Virus record (IMG/VR): IMGVR_UViG_3300032180_000001
Coordinates: 1 to 64,000 of that record
Reading direction: 5' to 3' (one strand)
Source: a virus
Length of the DNA stretch: 64,000 nucleotides
Shown here: piece after piece, positions 39,316 to 47,237 of the stretch
Layout: each line of letters opens with the position of its first letter
Numbering within the stretch: the stretch's first letter is position 1
Position numbers and translations under genes: made by a program
The notes under the pieces: generated by a model
What the model saw: only the letters and a program-made list of their open reading frames with translations
What the model was told of the DNA's origin: nothing
The model's database searches: none

Positions 39316-39716
39316 GCACCATGCTGATTACGGCGGTATGGGTGAACGAGGACGAGATTTCGATTCCTTCGGTCGTTTCCTGGACCGATGAGGATCCGCT
39401 GACCGTCACCGTCAAGTTCCTGGCCAAGAGCGGGCTGGAAGCCTGGGTTTTCGGCCGGGACCTGATCGCCGACGCGCTCGACGATTCTTCCCCCCTGAGG
39501 TGGCACGGCGAGGGGGATGTGCGGGTAGCCCGGGGGGTCAAGCGGCCCGGTTTGGACAACACCCTGCAACTGTGCCTGCGCACCCCGGCCGGGTCGGCGT
39601 TCCTGCGCACCGACGGGCAGACCATCCGAGACTTCCTCGACGGCACGTACCGGGAGGTGGCCCGCGGTGCGGAAGAGCTAGCCATCGACGACGCCCTCGC
39701 CCGGATTCTTGGTTAG
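39312..39716 (+). CDS. SsgA-like regulator-type protein
   Basis: A 134-aa protein from a GTG. The order SWTDEDPLTVTVKFLAKSGL, EAWVFGRDLIADALDD, GEGDVRVARGVKRPGLDNTL, ICL-like LQLCLRTPAGSAFLRTDGQT, IRDFLDGTYREVARGAEE resembles SsgA-like proteins (sporulation and cell-division regulators of actinomycetes). If right, it could act on host cell division. The assignment is by pattern memory. Confidence 0.6.
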   Translation: MSTMLITAVWVNEDEISIPSVVSWTDEDPLTVTVKFLAKSGLEAWVFGRDLIADALDDSSPLRWHGEGDVRVARGVKRPGLDNTLQLCLRTPAGSAFLRTDGQTIRDFLDGTYREVARGAEELAIDDALARILG

Positions 39717-39786
39717 AGCTGGCTGCTGGCCGCGAAACAAGGGGAGCAACCCCGCTCCGGACGTTACAACAGAAAAGAACCTCAGG

Positions 39787-41259
39787 ATGCGAAAGAAAAG
39801 AACCGGAATACTCGCGACAGCGGGCGTTTCTCTGGCGGCAGCTCTCACCATTACCGGCCTCGCGGTTTCCGCCGCCCGCGCCACTTCACCCGTCAGTGCC
39901 ACCGCGCTTTCCAGCGTAGTCTTCGGCACCAACATGCCGCTGTTCGACGGTAACGAGCAGATGCTCTCCAACACCGGCACCCAGGCCATCATCAAGGGCT
40001 GGCACACCCCGGTCATCCGCGTGCCGTTCCGCACCGGCCTTTCGGATAGCGTCGAGCTGCAGGCTCTGCAGACGGTTAAGAACATCGGCGCGGCTCCGCT
40101 CGTCATCATCCACGGCGCGGCCGACAGTAACGTCCTGTCCGACGACACCCATCTCCTCGCCCTTACCGCCCAGGTGTTCGGCAGCAGCACGGTGTACGTC
40201 GAGTACGGCAACGAGGAAGACCTGGCCGGGATCGGCGCGCAGCAGTACACCACGTCGTGGAACGCCACCATTCCGTCGCTCAAGGCCGCCCATCCCTCCT
40301 ACAAGTACATCGGCCCGGTCAACTTCCAGCAGAATCCCGGCTACATCGGCTACTTCGTGGGTCACGCGAACCCGCTCCCCGATCTCGTGTCGTGGCATGA
40401 GTACGTCTGCGGCCCGATCGACGCGACGACGATCTGCTTCTCGCACCTCGCGAACTGGAAGACGCACGTTACCAACACCAACAACGCGGAGGTCGCGGCG
40501 ATCGGGCATACCATCCCGTTCTTCATCTCCGAGTGGAACATGGATCCGCAGAACGATCCTCGCTACCTGAATCAGTCGGTCATCGGGCCGTGGACCACCC
40601 AGGCGATTCAGGAGATGGAATCCCTCGTTCCGATGGGCCTGGCCGGGGCGCAGCAGTACTGCGCGGACAGCCACGGCGGCGGCTTCGAGCTGATCGACTC
40701 GTCCAACAACCTCACCTATCAGGGTGCCGCGTTCCAGGGCGCGATGGGGCCGTCTCCCTCTCCGTCACCCACCACCCCGAGCCCGTCGCCGACTACCCCA
40801 TCACCTTCACCGACCACCCCGTCACCCTCGCCGACTCAGACAAGCCCCTCGCCGTCACCGTCGCCCACTCCGGGCAGTATCCGGTATGACTTCGAGAACG
40901 GCACTACCCAGGGCTGGGCACCCGCGTTCGGATCTATCACCGATGCGAACAGCACCGTTCGGGCCTGGTCGGGTACTCACTCCCTTGCCATCACCAGCAC
41001 GGGCGGTTACCAGGCCGTCCGGGGAAGCGCGAGCCTCACGGCCGGAACGCAGGTCACCTACCATGTGTGGTCTCCCGCCGCGGGCGTGCATGTTGTCCCG
41101 TTCGTCACTGCAGGCTGGACGAACACGTTCGCAAGTGGCGTTACCCTCGCCGCAGGCTGGAACATTGTGACCTGGAAGGCTCCCGTCGCGGCTGCCCAGG
41201 CCGGGCTTCAGGTGAACACCTTCACCGGCACCCTCTACCTCGACGCGGTGTCCTGGTAA
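39787..41259 (+). CDS. Secreted glycoside hydrolase-like protein with C-terminal carbohydrate-binding module
   Basis: A 490-aa protein: signal peptide (KKRTGILATAGVSLAAALTI); a TIM-barrel domain (VVFGTNMPLFDGNEQML to FQGAMG) with YGNEEDL and FISEWNMD as the likely catalytic Glu pair of a clan A hydrolase; a PSPSPTTPSPSPT linker; a beta-sandwich CBM-like end (RYDFENGTTQGWAPAFGSIT). Substrate unknown. Such modular architecture is normal for soil actinobacteria but rare in phage-like DNA. A conserved stem-loop follows. Confidence 0.75.
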   Translation: MRKKRTGILATAGVSLAAALTITGLAVSAARATSPVSATALSSVVFGTNMPLFDGNEQMLSNTGTQAIIKGWHTPVIRVPFRTGLSDSVELQALQTVKNIGAAPLVIIHGAADSNVLSDDTHLLALTAQVFGSSTVYVEYGNEEDLAGIGAQQYTTSWNATIPSLKAAHPSYKYIGPVNFQQNPGYIGYFVGHANPLPDLVSWHEYVCGPIDATTICFSHLANWKTHVTNTNNAEVAAIGHTIPFFISEWNMDPQNDPRYLNQSVIGPWTTQAIQEMESLVPMGLAGAQQYCADSHGGGFELIDSSNNLTYQGAAFQGAMGPSPSPSPTTPSPSPTTPSPSPTTPSPSPTQTSPSPSPSPTPGSIRYDFENGTTQGWAPAFGSITDANSTVRAWSGTHSLAITSTGGYQAVRGSASLTAGTQVTYHVWSPAAGVHVVPFVTAGWTNTFASGVTLAAGWNIVTWKAPVAAAQAGLQVNTFTGTLYLDAVSW

Positions 41260-41282
41260 CTGAATAGGATAATTAAACACGC

Positions 41283-41337
41283 CTGAGCACTGGCGATCGC
41301 AGACGGGCACGCACCGTTTGCGATCGCAGGCACTCAG
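41283..41337 (+). terminator. Conserved stem-loop, copy 1
   Basis: CTGAG...GCGATCGCA / TGCGATCGCA...CTCAG form a two-part stem in the gap after the glycoside hydrolase gene. Nearly the same element, with compensating changes, lies at 53554-53607 after the deacetylase gene. The flanks GCACTGGCGATCGC and GGCACTCAGCCTGA are shared. No clear U-run; terminator, processing site or 3'-end stabiliser are all possible. Confidence 0.55.
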
Positions 41338-41380
41338 CCTGATAAAAAGAAGCGTTACCTAACACGGGGGATACCTTACT

Positions 41381-41908
41381 ATGAGACGCAAGAATATCAT
41401 CATCCTGGCAGCCGGAGCCGGAATCGCGGCTATCATCATCGGTGTCGCCAGCAGTGGCGGTGGCGGTACGAGCACAACTAGCAGCAGCAATGGGGGCAGT
41501 ACGAGCGACTCGCAAAACGCGGCTTCCATCCTCCAGGCAAACGGCTACACGGAATTCCCGGCCGCTGACCCGAACGCAGCTGCTCCGATTATCGGAACCT
41601 CCACGCCCGCCACCTACGCCGCTGACCTGTTCCTGCCCTTCCAGGCGGGGTACGCAGCCAGTGGCGGAACAGAGGCATCAGGTTATACCGGGGATCCGTC
41701 AGCCCCGACAATGGAAGAGTCGGTTGTCACCCTGCCCGGGAACGGCATGACCCTGACCACCGATAACCTCAGCAGCGGGATAACGGGCCTGCAGAATGAG
41801 GCTAGCGCATCGGGGGTTACCCTTACTGTCAACGGTGACGTCGTAACGATCTCCGGCACGGCCGCAGCCGTCGAGGCACTGGCCAGCTCGGGCGGGGACT
41901 TCGGCTGA
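41381..41908 (+). CDS. Secreted/anchored small-domain protein
   Basis: A 175-aa protein: N-terminal membrane anchor MRRKNIIILAAGAGIAAIII, Ser/Gly spacer, then a globular part ending GVTLTVNGDVVTISGTAAAV. That end matches the lipoprotein at 38658-39050. Surface role inferred. Confidence 0.7.
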   Translation: MRRKNIIILAAGAGIAAIIIGVASSGGGGTSTTSSSNGGSTSDSQNAASILQANGYTEFPAADPNAAAPIIGTSTPATYAADLFLPFQAGYAASGGTEASGYTGDPSAPTMEESVVTLPGNGMTLTTDNLSSGITGLQNEASASGVTLTVNGDVVTISGTAAAVEALASSGGDFG

Positions 41909-41912
41909 CGCC

Positions 41913-42224
41913 ATGCAGCCCGACGACACTCTCGATGAGACAGCGAAGATCCCGGTGTATAAACAGGCTCCGCCACGCAGCGGGAACGGGGGCGCGATGC
42001 TCTCCTTCATCACCGGGATCTCGCTCGTCCTGCTCAGCGGTGCCTGCTTCTGGACTGCAGGGCTGACCCGAGCGTCGTGCCAGGCGGGGAACCCGGCCTC
42101 GTCTCAGCTGCTGGGCGGCTGCGTGAATGCCGCGAACTTCTGGGATCTCAGCATCGCCGGGATGGCGATCGGCGGAGTGCTGCTGCTCACCGGGGCGATC
42201 CTCAGCGCGGGAAGGCGGTACTAG
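41913..42224 (+). CDS. Two-pass membrane protein
   Basis: A 103-aa protein with an acidic N-terminal tail, helices AMLSFITGISLVLLSGACFW and DLSIAGMAIGGVLLLTGAIL, and two extracellular-side cysteines between them. Function unknown. Confidence 0.65.
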   Translation: MQPDDTLDETAKIPVYKQAPPRSGNGGAMLSFITGISLVLLSGACFWTAGLTRASCQAGNPASSQLLGGCVNAANFWDLSIAGMAIGGVLLLTGAILSAGRRY

Positions 42225-42317
42225 GTCTTTCGACCCTAGTCACATCAGCCTCTCCTGTAACATACTGAGGGAGCAGAACTACAACTACGCAAGCTAACTA
42301 CGAAAGAGCAGATAGTC

Positions 42318-42749
42318 ATGCAAGACGAATCAGTAACGTACGGCGTCCGTGACCGCGAGGGTCAGATCCGCTACGAGGGCAGCCGCAAGGACGCGTTCCG
42401 CGCCAGAAAGGAATTCGGCGGCCTGGTCGTGCGAAACAGGAACGGCATTGTGAAGCCGTGCAAACGCCGTAAGATCTTTCTGTGGTTCTTCCTTGCCGTG
42501 CAAGCGATCTTCCTTATCTGGATCATAACCGGAGTAAGCAGTGCTGGCGGCAGTATTAACTCTGATGCCGTCGCTTACTGCAACGCAAATCAGAACGCAT
42601 ACATCAGTTTTGCAAATTGCGTGTCCGATTACGGTGGCGGTGAGAAGGTGGGTACTGCTATAGGAGCAGGACTCGTCATCACCATCTGGGTCGTAGTCGA
42701 TTTCTTGATCGGACTTACCTACGGAATCTACCGCCTCGTTACTCGTTAA
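42318..42749 (+). CDS. Two-pass membrane protein
   Basis: A 143-aa protein: basic cytoplasmic domain (RKDAFRARKEFGGLVVRNRN), helix IFLWFFLAVQAIFLIWIITG, an external loop with two Cys, and helix IGAGLVITIWVVVDFLIGLT. Function unknown. Confidence 0.7.
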   Translation: MQDESVTYGVRDREGQIRYEGSRKDAFRARKEFGGLVVRNRNGIVKPCKRRKIFLWFFLAVQAIFLIWIITGVSSAGGSINSDAVAYCNANQNAYISFANCVSDYGGGEKVGTAIGAGLVITIWVVVDFLIGLTYGIYRLVTR

Positions 42750-42760
42750 AGGAGCAGGTC

Positions 42761-43228
42761 ATGAAGAAAATTATCGTCATCGGTGGTCTAATTATTACAG
42801 GGATAACCGCATGCGCGAACACGGCACCAGCGCTTGGCAGCACCGCGAGCATGGGACCGGGCACGAAATACCAGATCGCTGGTTCCACCGCAACTGTGGC
42901 AGCATCAACGCCGAGCGTGAATTACGGCCAGCAGTACTTGGCGGACATCGGCCCGGCCAACGTGGCGGTCAAGGCCGTACCGTCTAACGCAGTCCTCACG
43001 TCGCCAAGCGTCCTCGCGCTTGGAACTGCAACGGCGGACACCGCACGGGAGCTGCTGGCGCAGTCGTGGCCATCGAACGCGCAAGCCGACGTTCACGCGC
43101 TGGCGCTCGATGCCGAAAAGGTGAATACCGACATCAAGGCACAGGACGAAACGGCGTTCCTGTCAGACGCTGAGGCGATGACCGCGCAGGCGCAAGTTGT
43201 TCGAGCCGATCTCGGACTGCCCGCATAG
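42761..43228 (+). CDS. Lipoprotein
   Basis: A 155-aa protein with lipobox GITACAN after MKKIIVIGGLIIT. The mature part is Ala/Thr-rich and then helical (ADTARELLAQSWPSNAQADV). Exported; function unknown. Confidence 0.7.
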   Translation: MKKIIVIGGLIITGITACANTAPALGSTASMGPGTKYQIAGSTATVAASTPSVNYGQQYLADIGPANVAVKAVPSNAVLTSPSVLALGTATADTARELLAQSWPSNAQADVHALALDAEKVNTDIKAQDETAFLSDAEAMTAQAQVVRADLGLPA

Positions 43229-43241
43229 AAAAGGAATTACA

Positions 43242-43538
43242 ATGGTAATGGCACCGCCACCACAAGATAACAGCCGGACAACAGAAGGAATTACCGTGAC
43301 TACATCAGATGACAATAAAATTAATACAAGCAGTGATCAGAACGTCGCCTTCACTATCAACCTATCCGCACTACTAACAACCCTCGTCGTCTTCGTAGCT
43401 GACCTCGTTGCAGCAACTCTGATCTGGGCAGCGGTCGGGCAAACTACTCACTACTTTCGATTTGTGGAAGGCACGGTGGGTATTTCGGTGCTGGTCATCG
43501 GCATCGGATACGCAATCACAGCGCTACGGCGCTCATGA
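43242..43538 (+). CDS. Two-pass membrane protein
   Basis: A 98-aa protein from ATG 43242 (AAAAGGAATTACA upstream); a GTG further on (GAAGGAATTACC) is an equally good start and would give 74 aa. Helices: LLTTLVVFVADLVAATLIWA and VGISVLVIGIGYAITALRR. Function unknown. Confidence 0.6.
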   Translation: MVMAPPPQDNSRTTEGITVTTSDDNKINTSSDQNVAFTINLSALLTTLVVFVADLVAATLIWAAVGQTTHYFRFVEGTVGISVLVIGIGYAITALRRS

Positions 43539-44209
43539 ATCAGCGCACCTTCTCGGTACGGCGTAGCACCGCGCTAGCGGCATTGGGCGTTACTACGCTC
43601 GCGCTAGCGGGTGTGGCTGTGGGACTTATCGTCTCCGGTACATATCCGCAAACCAAAGTCTCTACGACTACTACGAAAACAGCGGGGGAAACAACTGTCA
43701 ACGGCTGCGTCGCTTGGGCCGCACAGGAAGAAACTTATAACGGCTCAGGGGGTATGTCCAGCGACCCTACCGCACAAAAAATCATCGCGCAGTCTGCCGG
43801 TACAAACTTCAGTCATGATCTGGCAATATGGCTCGCGGATAGTGGGAACCAGGCACTAGCAGAAGCTGATAAAGTTAATGCAGATTGCACAGCAGCCGGA
43901 GTACCTGTTGCGATCAGTGAATCATCAACTACTCCGTCATCTCCTCCTGAATTCTCCGCATCACCTACTTGGTCGGCAAGAGCTGCAACCATCAATGGAT
44001 GTCGTGCTCTATCTATATGGGCGAGCGAGAACAATACATCGAGTCTCAATAATTTTCCGCCTAGCTCGCAAATTAAAAGCATTCTCGTACAATCAGCAGG
44101 CACTTCCTTCAGCTACGATTTGGAAGGGTGGACCGTCGGTAATCCAGACGCCAGTACTATAAACAATGACTGTATAATAGTCGGCGTACCCATGAGCCTT
44201 TCTAGCTAA
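43535..44209 (+). CDS. Membrane-anchored protein with duplicated extracellular domain
   Basis: A 224-aa protein: anchor (RSTALAALGVTTLALAGVAV, GLIVSGTYPQTK), then two copies of one ~65-residue domain: VNGCVAWAAQEET...IIAQSAGTNFSHDLAIWLAD...VNADCTAAGVPV and INGCRALSIWASE...ILVQSAGTSFSYDLEGWT...INNDCIIVGVPM. Each copy has a Cys pair. One copy is also in the next gene. Surface exposure is likely. Confidence 0.75.
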   Translation: MNQRTFSVRRSTALAALGVTTLALAGVAVGLIVSGTYPQTKVSTTTTKTAGETTVNGCVAWAAQEETYNGSGGMSSDPTAQKIIAQSAGTNFSHDLAIWLADSGNQALAEADKVNADCTAAGVPVAISESSTTPSSPPEFSASPTWSARAATINGCRALSIWASENNTSSLNNFPPSSQIKSILVQSAGTSFSYDLEGWTVGNPDASTINNDCIIVGVPMSLSS

Positions 44210-44233
44210 AGATACTATATAAGGACAAGAATT

Positions 44234-44692
44234 ATGAGCCAGCTTACCATCCATGTTAGACGCGGGACCATCCTAGTGTTGTTGCTGATTACCACGTGCG
44301 CACTAGCGGGTGCATCTGTGGGACTCGTCGTTTCGGGAACCTACCCACGGACTGTCACAAAGATCGTTACAAAGACTGTTATCCAGTCAGTACCGGTTCC
44401 GGGACCAACAGTAACGGTTCCGGCGACTGCTTCCGACGTTCAAGTGTGCAACGATGTAAACACCTGGGAATCGAACAATGATGGTCTTGCCGCAACTAAC
44501 TTTGGCACCGATTCTTCGAGTCAAACGATCGTCTCCGAAGCAGCCGCAGCCGGATCCAGCGCAGTAGATAACGACGTTCAGAACCTGTCTAGGGATAGCG
44601 GAAGCAGTGCATCTGCTGATATCAGCTCCCTTAAAGCTGACTGTGCCGCAGCCGGGGTAACACTTACAGGTAGCGACTTCTTGTATGCCTGA
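44234..44692 (+). CDS. Membrane-anchored protein with one copy of the same domain
   Basis: A 152-aa protein; the anchor (TCALAGASVGLVVSGTYPRT) and the domain (VQVCNDVNTWESNNDGLAAT, TIVSEAAAAGSSAVDNDVQN, LKADCAAAGVTL) are paralogous to those of the preceding gene. Confidence 0.75.
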   Translation: MSQLTIHVRRGTILVLLLITTCALAGASVGLVVSGTYPRTVTKIVTKTVIQSVPVPGPTVTVPATASDVQVCNDVNTWESNNDGLAATNFGTDSSSQTIVSEAAAAGSSAVDNDVQNLSRDSGSSASADISSLKADCAAAGVTLTGSDFLYA

Positions 44693-44713
44693 TCATAGTC
44701 GAATGAGGGCGTT

Positions 44714-44971
44714 ATGAATAAAAACGAGCAACGCGCCTGGTATGCTTGGCTAAATACCCTCAACCAAAAAGAACTGGAATTTTTCGAGCCACTTTGTCGG
44801 CAGTATGGCACCGAGGCAGCCACTAGGATTATGCAGGAGAAACAAAAGCATACCGAAGTTATACAGAAAATCACAGATCTGGAGTGTCCCTATTGCCGCA
44901 AGAGAACGGGATACGATAATGATAGAAACTGTGATTACTGTAGTGCACCGAGACCCGGAATAGAAAACTGA
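44714..44971 (+). CDS. Zinc-ribbon protein
   Basis: An 85-aa protein: helical N-terminus (EFFEPLCRQYGTEAATRIMQ) and a C-terminal ribbon LECPYCRKRTGYDND...CDYCSAPRPG. Stop overlaps the next start. Function unknown. Confidence 0.65.
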   Translation: MNKNEQRAWYAWLNTLNQKELEFFEPLCRQYGTEAATRIMQEKQKHTEVIQKITDLECPYCRKRTGYDNDRNCDYCSAPRPGIEN

Positions 44972-45273
44972 TGAACAAGAAAGCCATCGCTTATATCACA
45001 GTAGGAGCCGTCGCGACGGGACTGATCGCGTGCAGCTCGACGACAGCACTCAGTAATGCATTTGATAACGGAGGCGGTCCGCTCACACCGGTTACTACGC
45101 CCCTTTCGGACCGAGGTGCTGCTTGCCCGGATGCTTCTTTCGGTACGTCAACTCCTAACGCATCTGTTCAACCGCTTCTTAACCTTCAAAAGAGCCTGAA
45201 CCTTACTTATCGACAGATAGCTGCTGTTAATAAGCTGCTGCTTCCCGACGATTCCTGCAGAAACGATAACTAA
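44971..45273 (+). CDS. Small lipoprotein
   Basis: A 100-aa protein with lipobox GLIACSS after YITVGAVAT, then a short mature domain with two Cys. Function unknown. Confidence 0.7.
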   Translation: MNKKAIAYITVGAVATGLIACSSTTALSNAFDNGGGPLTPVTTPLSDRGAACPDASFGTSTPNASVQPLLNLQKSLNLTYRQIAAVNKLLLPDDSCRNDN

Positions 45274-45284
45274 AGGAGATCCCC

Positions 45285-45458
45285 ATGAACAACAGTAACG
45301 ACGTTCTCGAACGGACAGCAGTCATTATAGACCGGGCTGCATCGCGGTACCGGATATCACGAGCTACAGAAGTAGCTGTAGGAGTGCTCTTCCTAGCCAA
45401 CCTCACCCTGTATCTGCTTGCGGTGAACGGGCTGCTGGTACCCGGATTCTACCTCTAA
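45285..45458 (+). CDS. 57-aa single-pass membrane protein
   Basis: MNNSNDVLERTAVIIDRAAS, RYRISRATEVAVGVLFLANL, TLYLLAVNGLLVPGFYL. A perfect AAAGGAG site sits upstream. Basic/amphipathic start and a C-terminal membrane helix. Confidence 0.65.
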   Translation: MNNSNDVLERTAVIIDRAASRYRISRATEVAVGVLFLANLTLYLLAVNGLLVPGFYL

Positions 45459-45472
45459 TCAAAGGGAGTATC

Positions 45473-45997
45473 ATGAACGGAAGCGAGAAGCGCACCACCC
45501 GGGCTGACCGGGAGGCTGCTGCGGAAATCCTGAACAGGCATTACGCGGCTGGTACCCTCGACGATGACGAGTACAACGAGCGTCTCGACGCGGCGATGGA
45601 GGCAAAGTGGCCGCATGAGCTGGCCCCGCTGCTTACCGACCTGCCCCGACTGCAAGAGAATGAGGTGACCCGGCCGGATCCGCGTAAGGTGCCAGATTCT
45701 GCTCAGGCGGACAATCGGCACGCGCTGCAGAACGTGCTGGCCCTCGCAACATCCATCGTTGTGGTCACCGTTGCCGCCATCGTCTTCAGTGGGCATCGGA
45801 ACGGTGGCGGACCTGCCTACGGCATCATGGTGGCGGGCTGTTCCGTGATCGGCGCGCTGACCGGCTGGCGGAAGAAGGACGGTGGCGTCATGGCGCTGAT
45901 CGGTTTTCTGAGTGGCGTCGCGCCGATCGCGGGAACGCTGCTGATGATTTTTCTGACCTGGCGGCGGGACGGACGGCTGCCGCTGCGTCGAACCTGA
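45473..45997 (+). CDS. DUF1707 membrane protein
   Basis: A 174-aa protein: residues 6-55 are the DUF1707/SHOCT-like domain (RADREAAAEILNRHYAAGTL, DDDEYNERLDAAMEAKW...L..LLTDLP), followed by three or so helices (ATSIVVVTVAAIVFSGH, YGIMVAGCSVIGALTG, GVAPIAGTLLMIFLTW). DUF1707 proteins are typical of actinobacteria; function unknown. Confidence 0.8.
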   Translation: MNGSEKRTTRADREAAAEILNRHYAAGTLDDDEYNERLDAAMEAKWPHELAPLLTDLPRLQENEVTRPDPRKVPDSAQADNRHALQNVLALATSIVVVTVAAIVFSGHRNGGGPAYGIMVAGCSVIGALTGWRKKDGGVMALIGFLSGVAPIAGTLLMIFLTWRRDGRLPLRRT

Positions 45998-46047
45998 ATA
46001 TGGTACAGTAGTTGCTTAAGCGACAGAACGTAACGGGGGAACACGAT

Positions 46048-46797
46048 ATGAACAGTAAAGCTATCACATGGACGGCGGCAGGTGCTCTCGGGCTGATGAT
46101 GGCCGCGTGCAGCTCGACGACCACGGTTATCCAGAAGGTCACGTCCGCTCCTTCTGCCACACATGCGGTAATCCCGATTAGGCATGCAGCAGCATCAGCA
46201 AAGCCAAAACCTAAGCCCTCGGTTCCCTCGCCTGTCAGGACCGTGATTGTCCCGACTCCAGTATACGTGCCTTCGCCTGTTTACCATGCAGCTGCGCCTG
46301 ACAACCAGGATTACACGCCTAACGGTCCGTGCTGGGCGAGCCAGCCAAATTGCAGTGGCGATCCGCTTGCCGGAACAGCGACAGGCGGTCCCTGCACGAC
46401 GATAACGGGATATTTCACAGGCGGCCAGCCTGGCCATTACGGTTACGGTGATTTCTGCGTAGCCGATTCAATGTCTGTTCCCACGCCCGCACCAAGCTAC
46501 TCAGCCGATCCGTACTCGGTTGTCTACGAGTTCCTGAACGACGTCAACACCCCTGGGGGCAACCCGGCCGCGTGGGCGCTTCTCGGATCATCTGAGCAGG
46601 CGGCCTGGGGTAGCAGCTACAGCAGCTTCTCCAACTGGGCAGACCCGATCTCGTTCCACAACATCTATGAAGTCAGCGAGTCCGGCGACACGGTTACCGT
46701 TTCTTACGACGAGCGGGACGGGCACGGGCAGCCTCTGGTGCCGTACACCGTGACCTATACCGTAGACGGCGGACTCATCACGTCCAGCAATAGGTAG
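46048..46797 (+). CDS. Lipoprotein with NTF2-like C-terminal domain
   Basis: A 249-aa protein: lipobox (LMMAACSS), Pro/Lys/Val spacer, Gly/Pro region, and a C-terminal domain (DPYSVVYEFLNDVNTPGGNP, VSESGDTVTVSYDERDGHGQ, PYTVTYTVDGGLITSS) like the NTF2-like/DUF4878 stress domains. Exported; function unknown. Confidence 0.65.
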   Translation: MNSKAITWTAAGALGLMMAACSSTTTVIQKVTSAPSATHAVIPIRHAAASAKPKPKPSVPSPVRTVIVPTPVYVPSPVYHAAAPDNQDYTPNGPCWASQPNCSGDPLAGTATGGPCTTITGYFTGGQPGHYGYGDFCVADSMSVPTPAPSYSADPYSVVYEFLNDVNTPGGNPAAWALLGSSEQAAWGSSYSSFSNWADPISFHNIYEVSESGDTVTVSYDERDGHGQPLVPYTVTYTVDGGLITSSNR

Positions 46798-46821
46798 CAG
46801 AAGTGCGGGAAGGGGGTAGAG

Positions 46822-47007
46822 ATGAATGATCTCGAACGAACGGTACAGCTGTCAGCGTCCGAGCGACTGCGATCGTGGTGGCTCCGGCTTCGGCTGACGA
46901 TCTCCGAGATGAACTACGCAACGCGACGGATGACGGAGAAGCAGGCACCGTGGATCCCGCAGGATTCGCAGCGGCCCAGGAAGAACGCAACGGGAGAAGA
47001 GAAATGA
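46822..47007 (+). CDS. Small basic 61-aa protein
   Basis: MNDLERTVQLSASERLRSWW then LRLRLTISEMNYATRRMTEK. GAAGGGGG upstream; stop overlaps the next ATG. Function unknown. Confidence 0.55.
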   Translation: MNDLERTVQLSASERLRSWWLRLRLTISEMNYATRRMTEKQAPWIPQDSQRPRKNATGEEK

Positions 47008-47210
47008 AGATCACCGTGACCGCAGACGGCCTGAGGGAGCCCGAGCGGACCGGCATGCGCGCCGTGCGCGGCGTAACGGAAGACGGCGCCGTCGTGCTGC
47101 TGACAGGTGGCTGGGGGCTTCTCGAATATATTAGCGAAGAGGTTATGGCGGAGGGCATTGCCGTCATCGAGGACAGCGCCTGCCAGATCCTGTCCGGTAT
47201 ACCCAGGTAA
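47004..47210 (+). CDS. Small 68-aa protein
   Basis: MKITVTADGLREPERTGMRA, VRGVTEDGAVVLLTGGWGLL. Compact alpha/beta; coupled by ATGA to the previous gene. Function unknown. Confidence 0.6.
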   Translation: MKITVTADGLREPERTGMRAVRGVTEDGAVVLLTGGWGLLEYISEEVMAEGIAVIEDSACQILSGIPR

Positions 47211-47237
47211 GCAGTTAATAACGGGAGAACGCATTTC

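Noticed and set aside
39886-40674. 262-codon minus-strand frame
   Set aside because: Shadow of the glycoside hydrolase gene; composition typical of antisense GC-rich frames.
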